Source: Ruminococcus sp. (GTDB taxonomy: Bacteria; Bacillota; Clostridia; Oscillospirales; Ruminococcaceae). From it: DNA of 8,219 nt. Below, in pieces: positions 1 through 5,572 of this stretch; the first letter of the stretch is position 1; each line of letters starts with the position of its first letter. Below the pieces are notes generated by a model that did not search any database, had not been told where the DNA came from, and saw only the letters and a list, made by a program, of their open reading frames with translations. Made by a program: the position numbers and the translations under genes. Where the stretch lies: the NCBI GenBank assembly GCA_024697705.1, contig JAILFF010000087.1:1-8219 (forward strand), given 5' to 3'.

Positions 1-20
1 CATTTAACAAATTCTTCCAT
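1..20 (-). CDS. 5' end of a leftward gene, cut by the window edge
   Basis: Reading the minus strand, an ATG at 18-20 opens a frame that runs off the window and encodes MEEFVK. It is preceded by a good ribosome binding site (AAGGAAG, at about 28-35) at normal spacing and by a near-consensus promoter at 44-72, which together make a real gene start likely. A second in-frame possibility does not exist; the other ATG, at 1-3, lies in a different frame and has no binding site of its own. Nothing can be said of the product from six residues. Confidence 0.7.
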
Positions 21-43
21 AGCAATTACTTCCTTCTGCTTAT

Positions 44-72
44 ATTATAGCAGATAAGGAACGACTTGTCCA
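44..72 (-). promoter_or_regulatory. Promoter of the truncated leftward gene
   Basis: On the minus strand a -35 box TGGACA (67-72) and a perfect extended -10 TGCTATAAT (44-52) are separated by 17 bases. Transcription should start near 37 and give a very short leader, about 17 bases, before the ATG at 20. This is a textbook vegetative sigma-70/SigA promoter, and it implies constitutive expression unless repressed; no clear operator is visible. Confidence 0.8.
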
Positions 73-171
73 GTATTTCGGACATTCTGTTTGTAGTCAA
101 TTTGTAACTCGTGCGGTGGGTGTGGTATACGCGCACGGGAACCAATCTCCATGATAAATATGGGAATTGAC

Positions 172-204
172 AAAAATGGACTGCACGCGGTGTGCAGTCC
201 ATTT
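172..204 (-). terminator. Intrinsic terminator of the LRR/dockerin gene
   Basis: Perfect 13-bp inverted repeat (arms 174-186 and 192-204, loop of five bases). On the minus strand the stem is followed by TTTTTG, the last three Ts of the arm running into two more, so it ends in a short U-tract. It lies 23 bases beyond the stop codon of the gene at 228-1619. On the plus strand no U-tract follows, so it should act leftward only. Confidence 0.8.
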
Positions 205-227
205 GAATTTCGGGGATTTACTGCGGG

Positions 228-1619
228 TCAGACCTTCCAGCCCGCGGCTTTTTTCTGTATCCAAATAAGGTCACCGGGGTCAACGCTGCCGTTGCCGTCT
301 ACGTCGGCGGCTGCCCTGACTTCGGCGCTTACCTTCCAGCCCGCGGCAGCCTTCTGCGCGAGTATGACGTCGTCAACATCGACGGCTCCGTCGCCGTTGA
401 GGTCGCCGTTTACGGTGTCGCCGTCGAGAAGTACATATTTAATGCCCTTTTTCTCGGCATACGTTTGTGCCTCGCTGTTTCTGTAACAGGATATTACAAA
501 ATCCTCATACGGTGTTTGCCAAAGTTGATCTCTAATACCAAGACCGTCGATATATGTAACGCTTTTGGGAACGGTCACACTCATCAGCCTTGAACAATCA
601 TCGAAAGCTCTATCGATAGTGGTCAGAGTATTGGGAAGAGTTATACTTGAAAGATTGCTACAATAATTAAACGTTCCGTTAAGCTTAGTAACGCCTTCGG
701 GAATCGTTACGCTTTCAAGGCTATTACATGACGTACAAGTACTATTTAATACCTTAGAATTTTTTGAGAAGGTAATGCTTTTCAGATTGGAGCAGCTACT
801 GAAAGCCATTCTTCCTGTTTCGGTAACGCTGTCGGGTATTTTGACAGAAAGAAGTCCGGAGTTTTGAAAAGCGCCTTCGTCTATTCTTTTAACGCTGCTC
901 GGAATGGTTATGCTCTCAAGCTTTCCACAGCGCCTGAAACAGCCTTCTCCTATTCTTTCCAAAGTTTTAGGCAGAGTGACATTTTTTAATCTGCTACACT
1001 CCGAAAAAGTATATTGACCTGTATAAGTCAATCCCTCCGGCAAATAAGCATTTGTAATACCAGTTCTAAAAAACACTCCAGTATGTGATATGCCACCTAT
1101 GCCTCCGTCCTCTAATGTTCTTAGCGTTGAGGGAAGACTAAGCTTTATATTTCTGCCATTGTTATTAGCGAAAGCACCTTCCTTAATGGTCTCAACGCCC
1201 TCCGGAATGTTGATTTCGGTAAAGCTGCCCGAATCATAAAAAGCATATTCACCAATTATCTTTACACTTCCCGCAATCGAAAAACTTTCAAGACTGAAAC
1301 CGGAGAAAGAACAGTCTCCTATACTTGTAACGCCTTTTGCGATAACTGCCTTTTTTATATCCTTTTTGTAGCTGTACCAAGGCGTTTCGCTTGCTTCGCC
1401 GTAATCCTCCATCTCGCCCGTACCGCTGATAGTGAGCGTTCCCGCGCTGTCGAGCTGCCATTTTACATTTTCGCCGCAGGTGCCATTGGCAATAATTTCA
1501 TCAGCCGCGCTTGCCGTAACAGCAAACTCCCCGCCGAAAACATCGCTAACAGGCAGACCTGCCGCGCCCAGCGCCAGAGCCGCCGCGCAGACTGCCGCCG
1601 TTATCTTCTTCAACTTCAT
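228..1619 (-). CDS. Secreted BspA-like leucine-rich repeat protein with C-terminal type I dockerin
   Basis: The 463-residue product starts with a signal peptide: MKLKK, a hydrophobic stretch to about residue 23, and a likely Ala-rich cleavage site near 37-39 (ASA-A). Residues 42-85 hold the short entry segment (ending in a TLTISGTGEM-type strand) that often precedes BspA repeats. About residues 90-395 are LRR_5 repeats of roughly 23 residues of the form SxxLxsItIPxsVxxIgxxAF. Residues 403-463 form a dockerin: two calcium loops, D406-N408-D410-D414-D417 and D439-D441-N443-D447-D450, each followed by a helix ending in AAGWKV. This last duplication is visible in DNA as a 17-base direct repeat (232-248, 331-347). 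Type I dockerins bind cohesins, so the protein is probably exported and docked on a scaffoldin or another cohesin-bearing surface protein. LRR_5 domains usually serve adhesion; no catalytic module is present. The start has AAAGGA at 1630-1635, ten bases upstream. It has its own promoter and terminator and is monocistronic. Confidence 0.9.
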   Translation of the reverse strand: MKLKKITAAVCAAALALGAAGLPVSDVFGGEFAVTASAADEIIANGTCGENVKWQLDSAGTLTISGTGEMEDYGEASETPWYSYKKDIKKAVIAKGVTSIGDCSFSGFSLESFSIAGSVKIIGEYAFYDSGSFTEINIPEGVETIKEGAFANNNGRNIKLSLPSTLRTLEDGGIGGISHTGVFFRTGITNAYLPEGLTYTGQYTFSECSRLKNVTLPKTLERIGEGCFRRCGKLESITIPSSVKRIDEGAFQNSGLLSVKIPDSVTETGRMAFSSCSNLKSITFSKNSKVLNSTCTSCNSLESVTIPEGVTKLNGTFNYCSNLSSITLPNTLTTIDRAFDDCSRLMSVTVPKSVTYIDGLGIRDQLWQTPYEDFVISCYRNSEAQTYAEKKGIKYVLLDGDTVNGDLNGDGAVDVDDVILAQKAAAGWKVSAEVRAAADVDGNGSVDPGDLIWIQKKAAGWKV

Positions 1620-1673
1620 GAAAAACCAGTCCTTTCGTAGTCTTGACAGGTCGCTCCTGCCATTCTGTTAAGA

Positions 1674-1706
1674 ATAATAGCATATATATATATATATATC
1701 GAACAA
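1674..1706 (-). promoter_or_regulatory. Promoter of the LRR/dockerin gene
   Basis: On the minus strand an extended -10 TGCTATTAT (1674-1682) lies about 55 bases upstream of the ATG, giving a predicted leader of about 48 bases. The -35 is weak: TTCGAT at 1698-1703 (18-base spacer) or TTGTTC at 1701-1706 (21-base spacer). Nearly the whole spacer is an AT dinucleotide run, so copy-number change there would alter promoter geometry. The -10 call is sound; the -35 is uncertain. Confidence 0.6.
1682..1699. repeat. Dinucleotide run (AT)9
   Basis: Eighteen bases of uninterrupted alternating AT, a simple-sequence tract prone to slipped-strand mispairing. It fills the interval between the -10 of the leftward LRR/dockerin gene and its possible -35 boxes. 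Confidence 0.9.
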
Positions 1707-1720
1707 ATTATGAACATAAT
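1707..1720. promoter_or_regulatory. Small palindrome, possible operator
   Basis: ATTATG-AA-CATAAT is a perfect 6-bp inverted repeat with a two-base centre, placed just upstream of the leftward promoter (around -40 to -55). The size and position would suit a dimeric regulator, but in AT-rich DNA such a palindrome can occur by chance, and no regulator can be named. Confidence 0.25.
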
Positions 1721-1770
1721 GTAAAACCGTGAAATTTGCCTTTTCCGTTCCCGATTATCAGATAAAACTT

Positions 1771-1796
1771 TTAACATTTTGGTTTCCAAAATTTAA
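1771..1796. promoter_or_regulatory. Palindrome upstream of the kinase promoter
   Basis: A perfect inverted repeat ATTTTGG-TTT-CCAAAAT (1776-1792) is extended by outer TTAA/TTAA arms across one unpaired base at 1775. It ends eight bases before the -35 of the histidine-kinase promoter, a position suited to an activator or repressor site. It has no U-tract and no gene ending nearby, so it is not a terminator. The function is unproven. Confidence 0.3.
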
Positions 1797-1804
1797 GAAA
1801 ACAC

Positions 1805-1833
1805 TTGAAAAAAAGTTATTATTATGATATAAT
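1805..1833 (+). promoter_or_regulatory. Promoter of the hybrid histidine kinase gene
   Basis: TTGAAA (1805-1810) and a perfect TATAAT (1828-1833) stand 17 bases apart, with a TG one base before the -10 (extended -10). Transcription should start near 1840, leaving a leader of about 33 bases made up almost entirely of the hairpin at 1853-1871. Confidence 0.85.
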
Positions 1834-1852
1834 GAAATTATATATTTTTTTG

Positions 1853-1871
1853 AAAACGGAGGAACCGTTTT
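1853..1871 (+). promoter_or_regulatory. Shine-Dalgarno held in a hairpin loop
   Basis: AAAACGG (1853-1859) pairs perfectly with CCGTTTT (1865-1871) around a five-base loop AGGAA. The ribosome binding site GGAGGA (1858-1863) therefore straddles the end of the 5' arm and the loop, and the 3' arm ends two bases before the ATG at 1873. The binding site itself is strong and fixes the start codon (nine-base spacing). Whether the stem limits translation is inference. Confidence 0.5.
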
Positions 1872-1872
1872 T

Positions 1873-4158
1873 ATGAATGATCCACGCGAAGACAAGCCCA
1901 ACGGCTTTAATATAAAGGGTCTGAGACGGCGGCTGCACGATATGATCTTCAACTGCGGGCTTTCCGCCGACGAGTACGCCGAGATACAGCACCTTATCCG
2001 CGAGCGCAATATGAGAATGTCCGACATCGTGTCGAACATGATGATCTGTCTGAGCGCTCTTTATATACTGATAGTCGCCTTTGTCAACCGCGAGCTGCTC
2101 GGTCCCTACCTGTTCCTGCTGGCGGGTGCGGCGGCAGTGCGGGCGTTCAGGCGTTTTCTTACAAAAAGCATTATTTACAGCTATTTGCAGATAAGCGTGC
2201 TGCTCTGCTACGCCCTGATACTGACATTTCACCCCGTAAATGTCACGAATACCGCCACGAGCATGGTGGTCTACTTAGCGCTCATGCCGCTGACGATCAA
2301 CGACCGCCCCGTGCGTATGCTTTCGTTCACGACGATTTTTTCGGGCGTGTACGTCGCGGGGCTGTTTATGCTGAAATCTCAGCCGATATTAAGCACCGAC
2401 CTGATGAACATCATGACCTTCTGGGCGCTCGGCTCGGCGCTTTATATCACGATGTCTAACCGCAATATCAAGGAAATTTATTACAGCAAGAAAGCCGCCG
2501 AAAGCGACCGCCTGCGCGAGGAAAAGCTCGTTGCCGAACGCGCTAACGAAGCAAAGAGCGAGTTTTTGGCGAATATGTCCCACGAGATTCGCACGCCGAT
2601 AAACGCCATTCTCGGCATGAATGAGGTAGTTCTGCGAGACAGCCGCGCCATGTGCGAAAAGCCCCCCGCCGACGACCTCGGCACACGGACGGCGTTCGGG
2701 AACATCAACAACTGCGCCGCGAACATCGAAAGCGCGGGGAAAAATCTGCTTGCCATCGTGAACGATATCCTTGATTTCTCGAAGATCGAAGCGGGCAGGC
2801 TCGGGATAGACGTCGCCGAATATCGGCTTGCGTATCTGCTGAACGACCTCTGCGCCGTCACCGAGCGAAAGGCTCGTGCGAAGGGGCTGAGGTTCTCGGT
2901 CAACGCGGCTGAAAGTCTGCCCGGAGTTTTCGAGGGCGACGAGCAGCACATTCGGCAGATCGTCGGGAATCTTCTCGACAACGCGGTAAAGTATACCGAA
3001 TCGGGCGAGGTGAGCCTTTCGGTCGGGTGCGAAGGCAGAGAAGCGCTTAAATTCACGATCGGCGATACGGGTATGGGTATCCGCCCCGAGGATCTGGAGC
3101 TGATCTTCACGAAATTCACCCGCGCCGACAGGGATAGAAACGTAACTGTCGCGGGAACGGGGCTCGGGCTTGCCATAACAAAGAGCCTTGTCGAGATGAT
3201 GGACGGCACCATCACGGTGGACAGCGAATACGGCAGCGGGTCGGTGTTTACGGCAGTTATCCCGCAGAAGGTCGTTTCGGGCGAGAAGCTCGGCGATTTC
3301 AGGCGTACCTCACGCGGCACGGGCGGGAACGGCACGTACCGCGAGCTTTTCCGCGCTCCGGGTGCGAGGATATTAGCCGTTGACGACACCCCGATGAACC
3401 TAAAAGTTATAAAAAGCCTGCTGAAAAGCACGGGCGTGAGCATCGACACCGCCGACAGCGGCGCCGCGGCGATAAAGCTTGCGGCGAAGGAGCGCTTCGA
3501 CGTGATACTGATGGATCAGCGTATGCCCGAAATGAGCGGCACCGAAGCGATGAAGGCTATCAGGCAGGCGGACGGCGGCAGAGTTCCCATAATCTGCGTT
3601 ACCGCCGACGCGGTAGCGGGTGCGCGGTCGCACTACATCTCGGAGGGCTTTGACGATTATCTCGCAAAGCCCGTAAACGGCAGGCAGCTTGAAGAGATAC
3701 TTATGAAATATCTGCCCGACGACCTGTTGGCGCTGCCCGAGGAGATCCCCGCGGACGAACAGACGGATAGCGCGGCGGGAGAGCGTCCGGGCGGTAAGGT
3801 GCTCGACAAGCTCGATTCCTGCGGCATTTCGACGGAAACGGGGCTTGGCTACTGCATGGAGGACTACGAATTCTACTGCGAGATGCTGGGAGATTTTTCC
3901 GCGCAGTCGGAGGAAGTTTTAGGAAAGCTTGAAGGCTACCGTGACAGCGGCGATCTTGAGAATTACCGTATACTTATCCATTCTATGAAGGGAACGTCCA
4001 AGACGGTGGGAGCGGTAACGCTTTCGGTAATGGCAAAGGACTTGCAGCAGGCTGCGGAGGAGAAAGACGAAGGGTATATTGCGAGTCACGGAAAGATGTT
4101 CGCGGCGGCGTATCGCAGGATCGCGAAGGGCATAAACGAAGCGCTTAAAGGGGCGTAA
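1873..4158 (+). CDS. Membrane-bound hybrid sensor histidine kinase with receiver and Hpt domains
   Basis: A 761-residue tripartite kinase of the ArcB/BarA type. Residues 1-50 are cytoplasmic; six membrane helices follow, at about 53-73, 77-97, 99-119, 128-142, 148-168 and 176-196, with very short loops, so there is no sizeable extracellular sensor domain. A coiled linker (200-232) replaces any HAMP or PAS domain. HisKA: SHEIRTPINAILG with phosphorylated H237. HATPase: N-box N366/N370, DTGMG 398-402, GTGLGL 428-433. Receiver about 498-612: acidic pair D504-D505, phospho-acceptor D548, T577, K599. Hpt about 645-755: HSMKGTSKTVGA with H703. All phosphorelay residues (H237, D548, H703) are present, so it should be active. 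Known family chemistry is His to Asp to His relay to a separate response regulator, but no regulator gene is adjacent, so its partner lies elsewhere. The signal is unknown; the compact six-helix domain suggests membrane state or a small ligand. Start supported by GGAGGA nine bases upstream and a near-consensus promoter. Confidence 0.93.
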   Translation: MNDPREDKPNGFNIKGLRRRLHDMIFNCGLSADEYAEIQHLIRERNMRMSDIVSNMMICLSALYILIVAFVNRELLGPYLFLLAGAAAVRAFRRFLTKSIIYSYLQISVLLCYALILTFHPVNVTNTATSMVVYLALMPLTINDRPVRMLSFTTIFSGVYVAGLFMLKSQPILSTDLMNIMTFWALGSALYITMSNRNIKEIYYSKKAAESDRLREEKLVAERANEAKSEFLANMSHEIRTPINAILGMNEVVLRDSRAMCEKPPADDLGTRTAFGNINNCAANIESAGKNLLAIVNDILDFSKIEAGRLGIDVAEYRLAYLLNDLCAVTERKARAKGLRFSVNAAESLPGVFEGDEQHIRQIVGNLLDNAVKYTESGEVSLSVGCEGREALKFTIGDTGMGIRPEDLELIFTKFTRADRDRNVTVAGTGLGLAITKSLVEMMDGTITVDSEYGSGSVFTAVIPQKVVSGEKLGDFRRTSRGTGGNGTYRELFRAPGARILAVDDTPMNLKVIKSLLKSTGVSIDTADSGAAAIKLAAKERFDVILMDQRMPEMSGTEAMKAIRQADGGRVPIICVTADAVAGARSHYISEGFDDYLAKPVNGRQLEEILMKYLPDDLLALPEEIPADEQTDSAAGERPGGKVLDKLDSCGISTETGLGYCMEDYEFYCEMLGDFSAQSEEVLGKLEGYRDSGDLENYRILIHSMKGTSKTVGAVTLSVMAKDLQQAAEEKDEGYIASHGKMFAAAYRRIAKGINEALKGA

Positions 4159-4175
4159 AACCAACCGCAAAACAA

Positions 4176-4333
4176 TAGACTTCCTCGGAAACTAAATCAC
4201 ACCGCCTGACAAAATCTTTTACCGTGCTGCTGCGTTGTCCTCCTCACCGTGCGACAGCACGCTTTCGTCGTCCGCCTTGCATCACGGCAAAATCTTTTGC
4301 CATGCGGCGCACTTTAGTTTCCGAGGAAGTCTA
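4176..4333. repeat. MITE-like palindromic element with 21-bp perfect terminal inverted repeats
   Basis: The outer 21 bases (4176-4196, beginning TAGACTTCCTCGG) are exactly complementary to 4313-4333. Inside, the arms stay imperfectly complementary; on the minus strand five of the mismatches become G-U wobbles, so a minus-strand RNA would fold better. Two copies of an AAAATCTTTT core (about 4210-4219 and 4290-4299) sit symmetrically, the right one in a perfect GGCAAAA/TTTTGCC palindrome, and an apical CGTGC/GCACG hairpin lies at the centre (about 4249-4262). There is no coding capacity for a transposase. The ends start and finish in TA, so a TA duplication of IS630/mariner type is possible but unproven. 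It begins 17 bases after the kinase stop codon, and may act as a transcript end or RNA stabiliser. Confidence 0.75.
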
Positions 4334-4336
4334 ATG

Positions 4337-4416
4337 GCAAAACAAAAGTCTTGGGAAGGGTTCTCACCTGCACGAACTTGTTCGCGCCAACCCCTTTCCC
4401 AAGACTTTTGTTTTGC
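4337..4416. repeat. Second palindromic repeat, 21-bp perfect arms
   Basis: Arm 4337-4357 (GCAAAACAAAAGTCTTGGG...) is exactly complementary to 4396-4416; the pairing continues with one or two bulged bases through GGGTT/AACCCC, and a small CGAA/TTCG hairpin (4373-4384) lies near the middle. It starts three bases after the preceding element. A diverged copy of one arm recurs at about 8111-8135, so this is a dispersed family. The T-rich 3' arm (ACTTTTGTTTTGC) could let it end transcription from the kinase gene, but it lacks a free U-tract. No protein is encoded. Confidence 0.75.
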
Positions 4417-4531
4417 TCTCGCCCCTTGTCCCCGTTTTCGCTGCTCGGCTTTTATGATTAGTCATTTTGCAATAAGCCGACCCTCAAAAACTTCGCAAAA
4501 TCACCAAACGGACGAATATCTCCCGAGCCTA

Positions 4532-4560
4532 TTGGCATACGCGGATTTTTGTGCTATAAT
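4532..4560 (+). promoter_or_regulatory. Promoter of the rRNA methyltransferase gene
   Basis: TTGGCA (4532-4537) and an extended -10 TGCTATAAT (4552-4560) are separated by exactly 17 bases. The predicted start, near 4567, gives a leader of about 29 bases before the ATG at 4596. It also shows that TTG at 4566 cannot be the start codon, because it would lie at or before the first transcribed base. The interval 4417-4531 before it holds only a weak CGGCTT/AAGCCG inverted repeat and no gene. Confidence 0.85.
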
Positions 4561-4579
4561 ATAAATTGCATCTTTATGC

Positions 4580-4586
4580 GGGGAGG
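4580..4586 (+). promoter_or_regulatory. Ribosome binding site fixing the rlmB start
   Basis: GGGGAGG ends nine bases before ATG 4596. The longer reading from TTG 4566 has no binding site before it and would begin at the promoter's own start point, so the ATG is preferred. Confidence 0.85.
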
Positions 4587-4595
4587 TCTTGCGCT

Positions 4596-5375
4596 ATGCC
4601 TGAAAAACGTCACAACGAAAAAAATAAAACCGCCGAAAACAACGAACAGACCTTGATCTGCGGCAGAAATGCCGTTATCGAGGCGCTTAAATCGGACACG
4701 CTCATCGACCTCGTGTTCGTTAATAAAAACGCGGGCGGCTCTATCAGCCGTATCTGCGCTATGGCTGCCGAAAAGGGTATCCCCGTAAAACAGGTCGATG
4801 AGAAAAAACTCGATCACATGACCGCAGGCTCGGCACATCAGGGCACTGCGGCTATGCTCGGCTGCGCGGAGTATCACTCGGTTCGGGATATTCTCGATCT
4901 CGCAAAGGAAAAGGGCGAGGCTCCCTTCATAATCATCTGCGACGAGATAGAAGACCCGCATAACTTAGGCGCTATCATAAGGACTGCGGAGGCGGCGGGC
5001 GCTCACGGGATAATCATTCCGAAAAGGCGCAGCGCTTCGCTCAATCATACGGTACACAAGACCTCCGCGGGAGCTGTCAGCCACATCATGACCGCCCGCG
5101 TGCCCAACCTCGTGGCTGCCGTAAAGGAGCTTAAGGAAGGCGGCGTGTGGATATTCGGCACCGATATGGAGGGCGAGAGCATCTACCGCACCGATCTTAA
5201 GGGCGGTCTTGCGTTCGTCATCGGGTCGGAGGGCTTCGGCATGGGTCGGCTCATGCGCGAAAACTGCGATTTTCTCGTCAGCCTGCCGATGTTCGGCAAA
5301 GTAAATTCGCTCAATGCGTCGGTAGCGGCGGGAATCTGTATGTACGAAGCGGTACGGCAGAGAAAAATCCAATGA
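4596..5375 (+). CDS. rlmB: 23S rRNA (guanosine-2'-O-)-methyltransferase, TrmH/SpoU family
   Basis: The 259-residue product has the usual RlmB length and order. Residues about 18-92 are the SpoU substrate-binding domain (opening with CGRNAVIEAL). Residues about 110-253 are the knotted SPOUT methyltransferase domain. Motif 1 is EDPHNLGAIIRTAEAAG with N123 and the catalytic-type R129; motif 2 is FVIGSEGFGMG with E212; motif 3 is SLNASVAAGICMYE with N240. The family moves a methyl group from S-adenosylmethionine to a ribose 2'-OH, in E. coli RlmB at G2251 of the 23S peptidyl-transferase centre, acting as a dimer in the cytoplasm. The first 17 residues are a polar, Lys/Asn-rich extension. In many Firmicutes the gene follows cysS and the Mini-III nuclease gene; here it stands behind its own promoter. 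The exact target base cannot be read from sequence, and a tRNA target (TrmH-like) is less likely given the N-terminal domain. Confidence 0.92.
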   Translation: MPEKRHNEKNKTAENNEQTLICGRNAVIEALKSDTLIDLVFVNKNAGGSISRICAMAAEKGIPVKQVDEKKLDHMTAGSAHQGTAAMLGCAEYHSVRDILDLAKEKGEAPFIIICDEIEDPHNLGAIIRTAEAAGAHGIIIPKRRSASLNHTVHKTSAGAVSHIMTARVPNLVAAVKELKEGGVWIFGTDMEGESIYRTDLKGGLAFVIGSEGFGMGRLMRENCDFLVSLPMFGKVNSLNASVAAGICMYEAVRQRKIQ

Positions 5376-5400
5376 GAAACAACAAACGAACGCTTAAAAA

Positions 5401-5548
5401 GTTAACAGTTAATAGTGAACAGTGAATAGTTACGGTGCGCCTTCGGCGCGAATAATTGATGCCGCTTAATGACAGATTTTTTATTGCGGGGCGCAGCCTC
5501 CGCATAATTTGCGCCGAAGGCGCACCTTAACTATTAACTATTCACTCT
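5401..5548. repeat. Palindromic intergenic repeat with heptamer-array ends
   Basis: GGTGCGCCTTCGGCGC (5434-5449) is matched perfectly by its complement at 5511-5526. Outside this lie arrays of related heptamers: on the left AGTTAAT, AGTGAAC, AGTGAAT, AGTTACG (5407-5434); on the right TTAACTA, TTAACTA, TTCACTC (5528-5548). AGTGAATAGTTA (5421-5432) is complementary to 5535-5546. The arms differ by one heptamer, as if units had been gained or lost. The centre (5450-5510) contains a GCGG/CCGC hairpin and no gene. It fills nearly all the gap between rlmB and the next gene. Each GGTGCGCC arm is itself partly self-complementary (GCGCC-TTC-GGCGC), so local hairpins are also possible. Confidence 0.75.
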
Positions 5549-5555
5549 TTAAATC

Positions 5556-5563
5556 AAAGGAGG
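5556..5563 (+). promoter_or_regulatory. Ribosome binding site fixing a TTG start
   Basis: AAAGGAGG, a complete match to the anti-Shine-Dalgarno, ends nine bases before TTG 5573. No ATG or GTG in frame competes close by, so the rare TTG start is well supported. It begins only eight bases after the repeat element at 5401-5548 ends. Confidence 0.85.
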
Positions 5564-5572
5564 ACGATCGGC

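Noticed and set aside
1620..1872. Riboswitch or structured RNA in the divergent intergenic region
   Set aside because: Both predicted leaders are under 50 bases, too short for known riboswitch classes; only the small hairpin at 1853-1871 is supported.
2481..3449. 322-codon minus-strand frame opposite the kinase
   Set aside because: Ser/Arg/Phe-rich antisense shadow of well-conserved HisKA, HATPase and receiver motifs on the plus strand.
4176..4416. CRISPR array or insertion sequence
   Set aside because: No regularly spaced direct repeats and no transposase frame; the structure is two separate palindromes.
4235..4564. Open frame of 109 codons on the plus strand
   Set aside because: It lies across the palindromic repeats and the rlmB promoter, has no ribosome binding site, and its peptide resembles no protein; the frame is open by chance in repeat DNA.
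4566..4595. TTG start giving a ten-residue longer methyltransferase
   Set aside because: It lies at the predicted transcription start and has no ribosome binding site; ATG 4596 has GGGGAGG nine bases upstream.
5434..5526. Intrinsic terminator after rlmB
   Set aside because: The inverted repeat is strong, but the arms are 61 bases apart and no U-tract follows on either strand; it is better described as a repeat element.
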